DNA of 64,000 nucleotides from Gammaproteobacteria bacterium. Lineage in GTDB: Bacteria; Pseudomonadota; Gammaproteobacteria; Pseudomonadales; Azotimanducaceae. Below the pieces are notes generated by a model. The model was not told the DNA's origin and did not search any database. It saw only the letters and a program-made list of their open reading frames with translations. This document shows positions 1 to 10,906 of the stretch, piece by piece (the stretch's first letter is position 1; each line of letters begins with the position of its first letter). A program made the translations under genes and the position numbers. The stretch lies in assembly GCA_026709225.1 (NCBI GenBank), contig JAPOTJ010000032.1:62001-126000 (forward strand). Reading direction: 5' to 3'.

Positions 1-879
1 GTGCCGGGCTTTGGCAAGGCGCGCGAGGAACGCATCGAACGCATGGCTGCTGGCGAGTATCTCGGGGCGTTTGCCATGTCGGAGCCAAACGCGGGATCGG
101 ACATGGCGGCGGTGAGCTGCAAGGCACGCCGCGACGGCGACGACTGGATCATCAACGGCAGCAAGTATTGGTGTACTTTCGCGGACGAGGCCGACTTCAT
201 CAACGTCATCTGTCGAGTGGAGACTGACAGCGACGGGCGTCGTGCGGGCATGAAAGGCATCGCCGTCGAAAAGCCGCGCGGCGAATTGCCGGCAGGAGTC
301 TCGGGGTCGCCGATTCCGAAAATCGGCTATCACGGCTGGCAGACCTTCGAGCTGGCATTCGACAATGCGCGCGTGCCGGCGTTTGATCCGCCCGAAGGCG
401 AGCGGGGCGGCCGAGGCAGTGACGCCGGCTTTGTCGGCATTCAACAAGGTCTCGAAGTCGCGCGCGCGCACACGGCGGCGCGCTCGATCGGGCTCGCCGA
501 AGGCGCTTTGCAAGTGGCGGTCGATTATTCGCAGGAGCGCGTCCAGTTTGGTCGTCCGATCAGCAAGTTTCAGGCGATTCGCTTTAAGATTGCGACCATG
601 GCAACGGAAATCGAAGCGGCGCGCCAACTCATGTACTTTGTCTGCAACGAGATTGATTCGGGGCGGCGCTGCGACAAGGAAGCGGCGATGGTCAAGTATT
701 ACGCCGCCGAGATGTCCGAGCGCGTCACCTCGGAAGCTTTGCAGGTCTTGGGCGGCGCTGGCTACACGACGCACTATCCGGTCGAGCGATTCTGGCGCGA
801 TGCGCGCCTGACGAAGATCTTTGAAGGCACGTCCGAGATCATGCAGCGCATTATTTCAGATAGGATTCTTGGCCGATGA
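1..879 (+). CDS. Acyl-CoA dehydrogenase, 5'-truncated by the window
   Basis: This is the C-terminal 292 residues of an FAD-dependent acyl-CoA dehydrogenase, which oxidises an acyl-CoA to the 2,3-enoyl-CoA. The visible part starts in the middle beta domain (AMSEPNAGSD, then a WIINGSKYW stretch) and runs through the C-terminal helical domain with the ERVQFGRPISKFQAIRFKIA segment. The catalytic-base motif IFEGTSEI lies near residue 275. About 100 N-terminal residues are missing because the window begins inside the gene, so the first codon here is not a real start. Its stop overlaps the next gene by four bases (ATGA), and together with the SDR and MmgE/PrpD genes it suggests an operon for catabolism of an acyl-CoA or branched acid. 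The substrate is not predictable. Confidence 0.93.
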   Translation: MPGFGKAREERIERMAAGEYLGAFAMSEPNAGSDMAAVSCKARRDGDDWIINGSKYWCTFADEADFINVICRVETDSDGRRAGMKGIAVEKPRGELPAGVSGSPIPKIGYHGWQTFELAFDNARVPAFDPPEGERGGRGSDAGFVGIQQGLEVARAHTAARSIGLAEGALQVAVDYSQERVQFGRPISKFQAIRFKIATMATEIEAARQLMYFVCNEIDSGRRCDKEAAMVKYYAAEMSERVTSEALQVLGGAGYTTHYPVERFWRDARLTKIFEGTSEIMQRIISDRILGR

Positions 880-1622
880 ACAGGTTTATAGATAAGTCAG
901 TCGTCGTCACCGGCGGCGCTTCGGGATTCGGCAAGGCGATTGCCGAGAAGTTCGCGGGCGAAGGCGCGTCGGTGGTAGTGGCCGATTTGGATTTCGACGG
1001 CGCTCAAGCAGTCGCCGAAGCCCTGCCTGACGCGCTCGCCTTCAAGATCGATGTCGCCGACGAAGCCATGAACCAAGCGCTGGTGGCGCGCGCCGTCGAC
1101 GCCTTCGGCAAAATCGACGTCTATTGCGCGAACGCGGGCGTCCCGCATCTGGCGCAGCCGATGGTGAGCATGGACGTGGCGGACTTCGACCGCATGTTTG
1201 CGATCAACGTGCGCAGCGTGTTCTTGGCGGCGAAGTACGCGGTGCCGCATATGCCGCAAGGCAGCAGCCTGATTAGCACGGCATCGATCGGCGGCAAGCG
1301 ACCTCGGCCTGGTCTCACGCCATACAACGCATCGAAAGGCGCTCTGATCACGCTGACGCGCGGGCTCGCCGCTGAGCTCGCACCAAAAATCCGCGTCAAT
1401 TGTCTATGTCCGGTGTCGTCCGCAACCGGGTTTGACCTCAATGCCACGGGTGTCGCCGAGTTGCCGGAGGACATGGACGCGGCGGTGGTCGGCGGTATTC
1501 CGATGGGGCGGCGCGCAAGCCCCGATGATGTTGCCGGGGCCTACGCCTTCCTCGCTTCGACCGATGCGGCTTTTCTCACGGGCGTGTGCCTCGATGTGGA
1601 TGGTGGGCGCTCAATTCAATAG
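876..1622 (+). CDS. SDR family NAD(P)-dependent oxidoreductase
   Basis: A classical short-chain dehydrogenase/reductase of 248 residues. The Rossmann glycine motif TGGASGFG is at about residue 12, followed by NAG (CANAGVP), a catalytic Ser in STASIGG and the YxxxK pair in PYNASKGAL. The C-terminus ends with the usual LDVDGG stretch. The ATG overlaps the stop of the acyl-CoA dehydrogenase (ATGA), and the next gene starts 9 bp downstream, so the three are probably co-transcribed. An acidic residue after beta-2 (VVADLDFD) suggests NAD preference by family knowledge. The substrate is unknown; a hydroxyacyl-CoA is plausible given the upstream neighbour. Confidence 0.93.
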   Translation: MNRFIDKSVVVTGGASGFGKAIAEKFAGEGASVVVADLDFDGAQAVAEALPDALAFKIDVADEAMNQALVARAVDAFGKIDVYCANAGVPHLAQPMVSMDVADFDRMFAINVRSVFLAAKYAVPHMPQGSSLISTASIGGKRPRPGLTPYNASKGALITLTRGLAAELAPKIRVNCLCPVSSATGFDLNATGVAELPEDMDAAVVGGIPMGRRASPDDVAGAYAFLASTDAAFLTGVCLDVDGGRSIQ

Positions 1623-1631
1623 CTTGAGGAG

Positions 1632-2948
1632 ATGTGTTCAGTGGACTATCTGCAAGCATGGAACAAATACGGTCGCCTTACCTACGAGGACCTCCCCGAT
1701 GATGTCAAGACTGTCGCGCATCAGTGCGTGCTCGACTGGTTCGGCTGTGCGCTTGCCGGCAGCCGCGAACCGCTTTCCGGCATCTTGCGCGATGAGTTCT
1801 CGCACAGGCAGGGCCGCTGCCAAGTCCTTGGATCGAAGCTGCGTCTCGACCCTGCGACCACCGCGCTCTTAAACGGCGCAAGCGGACACGCGCTCGACTA
1901 CGACGATACGAGCGCGGCTGTTGGCTGCCATGCAACGGCGCCTGTATGGCCAGCGGTCATGGCGATCGCCGAGGAGATTGGCGCGAGCGGCGCCGAGCTG
2001 ATGACGGCCTTCGTGGTCGGCGTTGAAATCGAAGGACGCATCGGCAACGCCATCGGGGCGAAGCATTATCTCAATGGCTGGCACACGACAGCGACCTACG
2101 GCACATTTGGCGCCGCGGCGGGTGTTGCCCATCTGCTCAAGCTCGACGCCGGTCAATATGCGAAGGCCATGGCGCTCGCGGCGTCTGCGGCGTCTGGTGT
2201 CAAGGCCAATTTCGGCACCATGACCAAGCCGTATCACGCCGGTCAAGCAGCCGAGCGAGGCCTTATCGCGGCGCGTCTCGCAGCGCGCGGATTCACTGCG
2301 AGCGCGGATGCCGTGAACGGCAAACAAGGCTATGTGCAGGCAGCGGGCATCGGCAGCGTCAATTCGGCGCGGCTTGAACAGATCGCGGATTCATGGCTGA
2401 TTCTGGATTCGCTCTTCAAGTATCACGCGGCCTGCTATCTCACCCACGCGACGATAGACAGTGTCAAAGGCTTGCGAAAACAACACGACGCAAGCAGCTT
2501 GAAGGGTCTTGAATTGAGCGTGAATCCGAGCATTCTTGACATCTGTGGCATCTGCGAACCGAAAACCGGGCTTGAAGGCAAGTTCAGCCTACGCGCCAAT
2601 GCCGCGCTCGCGTGGCTTGGGCACGACACAAGCAATCCCGAGACCTACGCAGATGAGGTCATTTGCCGCGACGATGTGCAGGCGACGCTTGCCAAGGTGC
2701 GCGTGTCCACCGACGAATCGCTGACGCAGATGCAGACGCGCGTGCATTGCGCGACCGACGGCAACGATGTGCAAGAAGCCTACTGCGATACGAGCGTCCC
2801 CTGTCGTGACCTGTCTTTGCAAGGTGCGCGTCTCGAAGCGAAATTCGATGCCTTGAGTGCGCCGCTTGCGGGCGACACCGCCCGCCTTTGTCATCGAATC
2901 TTGCGGCTTGCGGACACGGCCTTGGTTACGGATGCCATTGCCTGCTAA
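1632..2948 (+). CDS. MmgE/PrpD family protein
   Basis: A 438-residue member of the MmgE/PrpD superfamily (2-methylcitrate dehydratase and relatives). The N-terminal helical domain has the family pattern around LDWFGCALAG, and LLNGASGHALDYDDT is the conserved stretch holding the putative active-site acidic residues; HAGQAAERGLIAARLAARGF and YHAACYLTHATIDS follow. The length is normal for the family. An ATG 21 bp further in is the other possible start. It lies third in the acyl-CoA dehydrogenase/SDR operon, fitting hydration or dehydration of a carboxylic acid in the same pathway. Many family members are not true methylcitrate dehydratases, so no specific reaction is claimed. Confidence 0.9.
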   Translation: MCSVDYLQAWNKYGRLTYEDLPDDVKTVAHQCVLDWFGCALAGSREPLSGILRDEFSHRQGRCQVLGSKLRLDPATTALLNGASGHALDYDDTSAAVGCHATAPVWPAVMAIAEEIGASGAELMTAFVVGVEIEGRIGNAIGAKHYLNGWHTTATYGTFGAAAGVAHLLKLDAGQYAKAMALAASAASGVKANFGTMTKPYHAGQAAERGLIAARLAARGFTASADAVNGKQGYVQAAGIGSVNSARLEQIADSWLILDSLFKYHAACYLTHATIDSVKGLRKQHDASSLKGLELSVNPSILDICGICEPKTGLEGKFSLRANAALAWLGHDTSNPETYADEVICRDDVQATLAKVRVSTDESLTQMQTRVHCATDGNDVQEAYCDTSVPCRDLSLQGARLEAKFDALSAPLAGDTARLCHRILRLADTALVTDAIAC

Positions 2949-3029
2949 CACTTGTGCCAATTCACCGTTTGCGGCGCAGGGAAGTAGTACCATATCCTTC
3001 TCGCTCGATGCTTTTGTGGAACGAAACTA

Positions 3030-3446
3030 GTGAAGAACGTGATGCTCATTGATGGCTATCAAGCGATCATTGAGTACGACCGGGACACCGACAAACTGCA
3101 AGGACGATTCATCGGACTGAACGGCAGCCCTGAGTTCTATTCTCGCGATGTCGAGCACCTGCGGGCGGAAGGCGCTGTCGCCCTGCGCATGTTCTTTGAT
3201 CGTTGCGAAGAGCTCGGCATCGAGCCGGAAAAGCAGTACTCGGGCAAGTTCAACGTGCGCATATCATCGCACTTGCATGCATCGGTCGCAGCGGCTGCGG
3301 CAGCTGCTGGCAAGAGCTTGAATCAATGGGTGTCGGAATGCTTGGAAGCCAACACTGCCGATACCATGGTGCTTCCTACTGTCAAGACTATTGAAGATAC
3401 TCCGCAGCTCAGCTTGGCTTTCACCGACCCCGAGGACTATCTTTAG
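3030..3446 (+). CDS. HicB-like antitoxin, apparently without a HicA partner
   Basis: A 138-residue protein with the two-part HicB layout. The N-terminal part (AIIEYDRDTDKLQGRFIGL) resembles the degenerate RNase H-like fold of HicB. The C-terminal part, from about residue 70 (KFNVRISSHLHASVAAAAAA then GKSLNQWVSECLEA), looks like a ribbon-helix-helix DNA-binding domain. The start is GTG. Only 81 bp separate it from the upstream gene, too little for a HicA toxin, and the downstream side is a 253-bp MITE followed by a convergent gene. It is therefore an orphan antitoxin or solitary regulator. Its TAG stop lies inside the target-site duplication of the MITE, so the insertion left the protein unchanged. 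Confidence 0.8.
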   Translation: MKNVMLIDGYQAIIEYDRDTDKLQGRFIGLNGSPEFYSRDVEHLRAEGAVALRMFFDRCEELGIEPEKQYSGKFNVRISSHLHASVAAAAAAAGKSLNQWVSECLEANTADTMVLPTVKTIEDTPQLSLAFTDPEDYL

Positions 3447-3699
3447 GGAAGGTCTGATCAAGTCTACTTCGCTCAGCGCTTCACTTATTGGCACATCGAA
3501 ATCGACTCGCTTACACTATCGTGACCGAAAAAATCAACGAAATCCCCTCCACAACCACGTGAAGCGCCCTTCGGGAGGCCCTCAGGCGTGCGCTGGCTGC
3601 GTCATTCCTCATCACGTGGGGCCTGCCACGCTTCTTCGTCACTCCTTGCCAGCACACGCCTGATGGCCTCTGAGCTTTGCAGACTTAATCAGACCTTCC
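3447..3699. mobile_element. MITE copy 1 (253 bp, IS5-like ends, TTAG target duplication)
   Basis: A non-coding element with terminal inverted repeats GGAAGGTCTGATCAAGTCT (left) and the complement of GGAAGGTCTGATTAAGTCT (right). It is flanked by a perfect 4-bp direct repeat TTAG at 3443-3446 and 3700-3703. A second copy of identical length lies in opposite orientation at 33729-33981. The ends resemble those I remember for IS5-family elements (GGAAGGTGCGAA...), and a YTAG target fits that family. No transposase is encoded, so it must be mobilised in trans. It occupies the short gap between two convergent genes and damages neither. Confidence 0.9.
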
Positions 3700-3715
3700 T
3701 TAGGCGAGGCAGTCA

Positions 3716-4471
3716 TCAGGGCAAGAGTCTGCGTATCGTCTCCGCAGGCGGCCCATCACCCATCTGTACGATCACTGCATGGTCGAAGCCCGCATCGGCA
3801 AAGCGCGTGAGTCGCATTTTGAGCTCGCCCAAATCGGTCTTCGCGTGAACAGGGATGGTAGACACGACGCTTGTGCCTCCGCCCGCCTGCTTGTAGGCGC
3901 GTAGCGCAGCTTCTATTTCATCGGTACTGCGGTACATCCCTGAGGCGATCCAGCCATCGAACTCGCGCGCGGCGCGCATCACACCTTTGCCCCAACTGCC
4001 GAGGTAGAGAGCCTGCCCGCCTGCGACATGCGGCCACGGACTCAAGTCCTTGTCGCCGAGCTTGCCGGTTTCGAAGACCTGCCGCAATTCGTCCACGATG
4101 CGGTAGAAGTCCTTGAAGCGGTTGCTGTAGTCGCGGTCATAGGTGTTGAAGTCTACTTCGGTAGAGCCCGCGCCGATCCCGAGAATGAGCCGCTCCCCTG
4201 CCATTTGCTTGAGACACAACACTCGATGCGCGAGATCAAGCGGATGATAGAGCGGCACTTGCAGCACCGCGGTGCCGAGCAGGATGTCGTCCGTCACCGC
4301 TGCTGCGGTAGCGAGCGTCATCAGCGGGTCGTGCACCATAAATCCGCGGCCGATCGCCTGCGCTGTCCACAGCCCCTCAAAGCCGCAGCGAGAGAGTTCT
4401 TTGGCGCGTGTCATGATCGCCTTGGGATTGCCCGGCTCATCAAGGACATTCAAAATCGCGCCGAGTTTCAT
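3716..4471 (-). CDS. LLM-class flavin-dependent oxidoreductase
   Basis: A 251-residue luciferase-like monooxygenase-family protein (TIM barrel, flavin- or F420-dependent). Recognisable family features are the N-terminal MKLGAILN, the CGFEGLWTAQAIGR segment, LGTAVLQVPLYHPLDLAHRV and GERLILGIGAGS. It is shorter than most stand-alone members (about 300 residues), but both ends look intact. Its ATG overlaps the stop of the upstream prepilin gene by four bases, so the two are probably co-transcribed, though the functional link is obscure. Its 3' end faces the HicB-like gene across the MITE. The substrate is unknown. Confidence 0.85.
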   Translation of the reverse strand: MKLGAILNVLDEPGNPKAIMTRAKELSRCGFEGLWTAQAIGRGFMVHDPLMTLATAAAVTDDILLGTAVLQVPLYHPLDLAHRVLCLKQMAGERLILGIGAGSTEVDFNTYDRDYSNRFKDFYRIVDELRQVFETGKLGDKDLSPWPHVAGGQALYLGSWGKGVMRAAREFDGWIASGMYRSTDEIEAALRAYKQAGGGTSVVSTIPVHAKTDLGELKMRLTRFADAGFDHAVIVQMGDGPPAETIRRLLP

Positions 4472-4914
4472 GGCGTTGCCGGGCAGGCGCGTCGCGAAGG
4501 AAAGACTCGGCAGGCAACATCGTTGAACGAGTTGCTCGCACGCACTTGAAAGCCGCCTTCAGTGAGCGTGACTCGCACGATGAGGTCGGCATCCTCGTCA
4601 GTTGGACGCCAGCCGATGGCATCGAACAGGCTCTCATCCCCCGTGCCAGTCGCGCGCCAAGACCCTTCTGCGTAGGTGCCGCTTTGCAAACTGTGCGCCT
4701 CTTGGAAGGGCTCGATGCTCATAATCGCAGCATCAAGCACACCGAGGCGCGCGGTCTCAACATAGTTCTGATAAAGCACAACGGCGATTGTCGAAAGGAT
4801 CGAACTCACCGCGAGCACCAGCATCAGCTCGAGAATCGAAAAACCGCGCCATTGCCCAAGCCCGCCCTTCATGCGAGGCGTAGTGCGGGGCGGGCGTTGC
4901 CAAAGACGACTCAT
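4468..4914 (-). CDS. Type IV prepilin-like protein, class with GFSILE motif
   Basis: A 148-residue prepilin or pseudopilin. The cleavage/methylation motif RGFSILELMLVLAVSSILST has the Gly before Phe+1 and the Glu at +5 expected for PilD processing, followed by the hydrophobic helix and a globular C-terminal domain with a Cys pair near the end (ACRVFPSRRAC). A later ATG at 4872 would give a more typical 10-residue leader, so that start is possible. A second prepilin gene lies 44 bp upstream on the same strand. Both are probably assembled into a type IV pilus or minor pilus structure at the inner membrane. No assembly ATPase or secretin gene is in the window. Confidence 0.82.
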   Translation of the reverse strand: MSRLWQRPPRTTPRMKGGLGQWRGFSILELMLVLAVSSILSTIAVVLYQNYVETARLGVLDAAIMSIEPFQEAHSLQSGTYAEGSWRATGTGDESLFDAIGWRPTDEDADLIVRVTLTEGGFQVRASNSFNDVACRVFPSRRACPATP

Positions 4915-4958
4915 AGGGCGTGTTCCGGTTTCAAAGCTGAAGTGTAGCGGCTGGCGGG

Positions 4959-5441
4959 TTAGATGTCTGCCCAGCTGACGGTCTTGCTTGTTGTGGCCGT
5001 GAAGTCGGCATAGGCGGGCCGTGTGAACGTAGCTGCGTAATCGCCGCCAGTGATCGTGCCAGAGACTTCAATGGCGACTTGGCCGGAAGTATCGTCGGCT
5101 TCGGCGTGTGCGCCCGCCTTGTACGCCGCCGCGCCGGTAGGCGAAGTGCCGCCTGACGCATTGAGGCGCTCGGCGAGCTTCGCTGCGGTCATGTCCGTAT
5201 CCATGTTCGCCGTCGTGACGAGTCCCATGCTCAAATTGATTTGCAGCCTGCGCATTTCGTTCTCAATGAAGCGTGCGCCTTCGTCTAGATGCGCTTCGAC
5301 GCGCGCCATGTTGGCGTTCTTGATGTAGCTTTGGTAGGTCGGTACCGCGACCGCCGAGAGAATGCCGATAATCGCGATAGCGACGAGCAATTCAATGAGG
5401 CTGAAGCCAGTTTCGTAGGTGGGTGTCGGTGACTGCTGCAT
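4959..5441 (-). CDS. Type IV prepilin-like protein
   Basis: A 160-residue prepilin. It has a 12-residue leader ending in Gly, then the canonical N-methylation and transmembrane segment GFSLIELLVAIAIIGILSAV with Glu+5, and PTYQSY after it. The C-terminal domain has no Cys pair, unlike most PilE/PilA major pilins, so it may be a minor pilin or a pilin-like adhesin. It is the first gene of a three-gene minus-strand unit (two prepilins, then the LLM enzyme). The 210 bp upstream, shared with the divergent SDR gene, should hold both promoters; I see no clear motif there. Confidence 0.85.
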   Translation of the reverse strand: MQQSPTPTYETGFSLIELLVAIAIIGILSAVAVPTYQSYIKNANMARVEAHLDEGARFIENEMRRLQINLSMGLVTTANMDTDMTAAKLAERLNASGGTSPTGAAAYKAGAHAEADDTSGQVAIEVSGTITGGDYAATFTRPAYADFTATTSKTVSWADI

Positions 5442-5651
5442 GACAGATGCCTTCTAAGGTGGAGTGGAAGCGCTAGTGTGCAAGGAATGCCCGCTGGTCA
5501 TGCTGCGACATGAACCCGAATGTTTGTAGGTAATCTCGCCTTGGCTTGTGGGAGATGGCGCACACGGTGCCAACACCACACTTCGTTATCAATGTCCCAT
5601 ATGGAGTTGTCTCGTATGATGCTCGCTCGACCTGCTATTGGGAGTGTCCGA

Positions 5652-6497
5652 ATGGAAATAAGCAACGGTGTCGTGGTGGTCACCGGTGGCGCGTCTGGCA
5701 TTGGCCGTGCGCTCGCACGGGCGTTTGCCGTTGCAGGCGCGCGTCATGTGGTGGTCGCGGATCGGGACGAAGCGGGCGCGCGCGCAGTCGCTGCTGAGAT
5801 CGGCGGTCGAGGTGTCGGCATGGATGTGGCGAGCGAAAGCCAAATCAGGCAGATAGTGGTCAGCACCGACGCCGAGGCCGGCCCCGTTGACATCATGGTG
5901 TCGAATGCAGGATATGTCACTTGGGGTGGTCTAGAAACATCCAACCATGACATCAACCGCATGTGGGAAGTGCATGTGATGTCGCATATCTACGCGGCGC
6001 GCGCAGTCCTGCCTTCAATGATAGAACGCGGATGCGGCTACATCATGAGCACCGCATCGGCCGCTGGTCTACTGACCCAGATTGGCTCGCTCGCCTATTC
6101 GATCACCAAGCATGCCGCTGTGTCGCTTGCCGAGTGGATTGCCATCACGCACGGGCAGCAGGGCATCGGCGTGTCCGTACTCTGCCCGCAAGCCGTGGAC
6201 ACCAACATTGGTGCCAACAGTCCGCAGGCGGGCACCATGCCGGCACCGAGCGTGGCTGCGGGTGACGGCGTGCTGACATCTGAGCACGTTGCCGCCGAAT
6301 GCCTCGCGGCCATCAGGGAAGAACGTTTCTGGGTGCTGCCACATCCCGAAGTGGGAGAGTACGTGCGTCGCAAGGCCGCCGATATTGATCGCTGGCTCTA
6401 TGGCATGCAACGATTCCAGGCGCGTCTCTTTGAAGGTGCCGACATGCCTGCGGATTGGTTGACCGCCAATTCGCCCAAGGCGGGGCGCGGTTCGTAG
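5652..6497 (+). CDS. SDR family oxidoreductase
   Basis: A 281-residue short-chain dehydrogenase from the chosen ATG. It has the TGGASGIG nucleotide-binding motif near residue 10, NAG in VSNAGYV, Ser in STASAAG and the YxxxK pair in YSITKHA. The frame stays open upstream to 5520 and an in-frame ATG at 5619 would add 11 residues, but homology to SDRs starts right at the chosen start (GVVVVTGGASGIGRAL). The C-terminal 60 residues after the SDR core (VRRKAADIDRWLYGMQRFQ) form a helical extension. It is divergent from the prepilin operon. The substrate cannot be assigned. Confidence 0.88.
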   Translation: MEISNGVVVVTGGASGIGRALARAFAVAGARHVVVADRDEAGARAVAAEIGGRGVGMDVASESQIRQIVVSTDAEAGPVDIMVSNAGYVTWGGLETSNHDINRMWEVHVMSHIYAARAVLPSMIERGCGYIMSTASAAGLLTQIGSLAYSITKHAAVSLAEWIAITHGQQGIGVSVLCPQAVDTNIGANSPQAGTMPAPSVAAGDGVLTSEHVAAECLAAIREERFWVLPHPEVGEYVRRKAADIDRWLYGMQRFQARLFEGADMPADWLTANSPKAGRGS

Positions 6498-6584
6498 CGA
6501 TGTGCGTCGGCACACCTTATGCAGCATGGCTTGCCGTGGATTCAGCCCTCCCATTCAGCATCATGTCTCATTGGACAACGCTAG

Positions 6585-8410
<1,826 letters not shown>

Positions 8411-8411
<1 letters not shown>

Positions 8412-9259
8412 TGGAACTTTGTGGCTTTCGCGTCGGGGGTGACGCGCCGTTTTTCTTGATTGCAGGGCCCTGCGTCATCGAGAGCTATGATCTCGCCATG
8501 CGGACATCGCTCGATCTGAAGCGCATCACCGAGCGCCTGAACATCCCCTTCATATACAAGAGCTCCTTCGACAAGGCCAATCGCTCTTCGCACGAGAGCT
8601 TTCGCGGCCCTGGCCTTGACGAGGGCCTTCGCATCTTGGATGCGGTTCGCCGTCAGAACGATGTACCGGTGCTCACCGATGTGCACGAGGACACGCCGCT
8701 CGATGCGGTTGCCGAGGTCGTCTCGGTGCTGCAAACGCCAGCATTCCTCTGCCGCCAAACGAATTTCATTCAGCGCGTGAGTGCGACGGGTCTGCCGGTT
8801 AATATCAAAAAAGGGCAGTTCCTCGCGCCTGACGACATGTCGAATGTTGTTGCCAAGGCCAAGGCGGGCGGCAACGAGCAGATACTCGTGTGTGAACGCG
8901 GTGTCAGCTTTGGATACAACATGCTCATTTCCGATATGCGCGCGCTCTCGATCATGCGCAATACTGGCTGCCCGGTCGTGTTCGACGCCACGCACTCGGT
9001 GCAGATGCCGGGTGGGCTCGGCAATCGGTCTGGCGGCCAGCGCGACATGGTGCCAGTGCTTGCGCGCTCGGCCATTGCCGCTGGGGTCGCCGGCCTCTTC
9101 ATGGAAACTCATCCGCAACCTGCGGAAGCACTGTCGGACGGCCCCAACGCCTTCCCGCTCGGACTCCTCGAAGCCTTCCTGCCGATCCTTCAAAGGATCG
9201 ACGCCGCCGTGAAGGCGCAGCCGTGGCTTGAGGAATCACTTGAGATTCGAAATGTCTAG
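8411..9259 (+). CDS. kdsA: 3-deoxy-8-phosphooctulonate (Kdo-8-P) synthase
   Basis: It condenses phosphoenolpyruvate with D-arabinose 5-phosphate to Kdo-8-phosphate, the committed step for the inner core of LPS. Diagnostic stretches are [16 protein letters not shown] [31 protein letters not shown] and VNIKKGQF. The segment [11 protein letters not shown] carries Cys where the E. coli enzyme has Asn, which by family knowledge marks the metal-dependent subclass. The GTG start shares one base with the pyrG stop (TAGTG), and the 3' end overlaps eno by 8 bp. It is 282 residues long, normal for the family. Its PEP substrate is made by the next gene, enolase. Confidence 0.96.
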
Positions 9260-10556
9260 CACAATCCGCATTGTCAATGCCCGCTCGCGCGAAGTGCTCG
9301 ATTCGCGTGGCAATCCCACCTTGGAAACCGATGTCACCGTCGAAGCGCCTGATGGCCGCGTGCTCACGCGTTCGGCCATGGTGCCGTCGGGGGCGTCCAC
9401 CGGGTCGTGCGAGGCGACCGAGCTTCGCGATGGCGATACCTCGCGCTACCTTGGCAAGGGCGTGCGGCAAGCGATCAGACATCTTCAAGAGGAAATTCTG
9501 CCGCGCATTCAGGGCATGGACGCGGCTAATCAATCGGACCTTGACAAGGCGATGATTGACCTTGACGGCACTCCGTTGAAGTCAAGGCTCGGTGCCAATG
9601 CCATTCTCGGCGTGTCGCTCGCGGCCGCGCGCGCCGCTGCGCTCGCGCGGGAAACAAGCCTTCATCAGCACATTGCCGACCTCTATGGCGCGGCGCAGGG
9701 AACAACCTTGCCACTGCCGATGATGAACATCTTGAATGGCGGTGCGCATGCCGACAATTCCGTCGATATTCAAGAGTTCATGATTCTGCCGGTCGGCGCA
9801 GCATCGCTCGCCGAGGCCGTGCGCGTGGGTTCGGAGGTATTTCAGCACCTCAAGCGTCTGCTGCTTGAGAAGCGTCTCTCCACTGGCCTTGGTGATGAAG
9901 GCGGGTTTGCGCCGAATCTTGATAGCAGCCGCGAAGCCTTGGACCTCATTGCCGACGCCACGCATGCGGCGGGGTACACGCTTGGCAAGGAGGTCATGCT
10001 AGGCCTCGACTGCGCTGCCAGCGAATTCTATGCGGACGGTGCCTACCAGCTTGAAGGCAGGCGTTTGGATGCCGATGCCTTGTGTCACTGGCTTGCCGAA
10101 CTCGCGCGCGACTACCCGATTGTGTCGATCGAAGACGGCATGGCCGAAGACGACTGGCAGGGATGGGGGCAGTTGACTCGCATGATTGGAGATTCAATAC
10201 AGCTTGTTGGTGATGATCTGTTTGTCACCCATGCCGAAACGCTGCAGCGCGGTGTCAATGAGCGTATCGCCAACGCGATTCTCATCAAGGTCAATCAAAT
10301 CGGCACCTTGACCGAAACCTTGAAAACCATCAGGCTTGCCGAGGCAAGCGGCTACGGGGTGGTGATTTCGCACCGTTCCGGCGAAACCGAAGACGCCTTC
10401 ATCGCCGACCTTGCGGTTGCCACCAACGCCGGACAGATCAAGACCGGATCACTCAGTCGCTCTGATCGAACAGCCAAGTACAACAGGCTCATTCGTATCG
10501 AAGAAGCGCTTGGCGAGTCGGCAAGATTCCATAGTTCGACAGGTCCCGTTCGCTAA
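9252..10556 (+). CDS. eno: Enolase (phosphopyruvate hydratase)
   Basis: It interconverts 2-phosphoglycerate and phosphoenolpyruvate in the cytoplasm. The protein is 434 residues from the chosen ATG and matches the family end to end: [16 protein letters not shown] start, [13 protein letters not shown] with the mobile loop, [43 protein letters not shown] and [17 protein letters not shown] near the C-terminus. Catalytic Glu and Lys positions appear intact. The ATG lies inside the end of kdsA. The stop overlaps the ftsB start as TAATG. The pyrG-kdsA-eno-ftsB order is common in gammaproteobacteria. Confidence 0.97.
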   Translation: MSSTIRIVNARSREVLDSRGNPTLETDVTVEAPDGRVLTRSAMVPSGASTGSCEATELRDGDTSRYLGKGVRQAIRHLQEEILPRIQGMDAANQSDLDKAMIDLDGTPLKSRLGANAILGVSLAAARAAALARETSLHQHIADLYGAAQGTTLPLPMMNILNGGAHADNSVDIQEFMILPVGAASLAEAVRVGSEVFQHLKRLLLEKRLSTGLGDEGGFAPNLDSSREALDLIADATHAAGYTLGKEVMLGLDCAASEFYADGAYQLEGRRLDADALCHWLAELARDYPIVSIEDGMAEDDWQGWGQLTRMIGDSIQLVGDDLFVTHAETLQRGVNERIANAILIKVNQIGTLTETLKTIRLAEASGYGVVISHRSGETEDAFIADLAVATNAGQIKTGSLSRSDRTAKYNRLIRIEEALGESARFHSSTGPVR

Positions 10557-10906
10557 TGGCGCAGCAATCAGCCTCAGTGAGCACGCCGCGCCGGATATGG
10601 CGGGTGCTTGGCTACGCGATCGGCGTGTTCTTGATCGTTGCATTGCAGTACCGGCTCTGGTTCAGCGATGTTGGCTACTTGGCGCAGCGCGAAATGCGCG
10701 AGGAGATCCGGCGCACAGAAGTACGCAACGCTAAGCTCGAAACGCGCAATCGTGAAATGGCGCGCGAAATCGAAGCCCTGACCGGCGATATGGCACATAT
10801 CGAGGCCGAGGTTCGCGAGGAGCTCGGCATGGTGCGCGAGGGTGAGACGCTGTACAGGCTGCGACCTGAATCAGGGAGCAGTCTGGGCGATGACATCGAC
10901 GAGTGA
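10556..10906 (+). CDS. ftsB: Cell division protein FtsB (septum formation initiator)
   Basis: A 116-residue bitopic protein. A short cytoplasmic N-terminus is followed by one membrane helix (GYAIGVFLIVALQYRLWF, residues about 19-36) and a periplasmic coiled coil rich in Glu/Arg heptads (REMREEIRRTEVRNAKLETR). The C-terminal motif ends REELGMVREGETLYRL, typical of FtsB. It forms the FtsQLB divisome complex. Its position directly after eno is the conserved one. The start shares a base with the eno stop, and its own stop overlaps the next gene as GTGA, indicating translational coupling through the operon. Confidence 0.93.
   Translation: MAQQSASVSTPRRIWRVLGYAIGVFLIVALQYRLWFSDVGYLAQREMREEIRRTEVRNAKLETRNREMAREIEALTGDMAHIEAEVREELGMVREGETLYRLRPESGSSLGDDIDE

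Noticed and set aside
2949..3029. A HicA toxin gene upstream of the HicB-like gene
   Set aside because: Only 81 bp are available, and no HicA-like frame is seen on either side.
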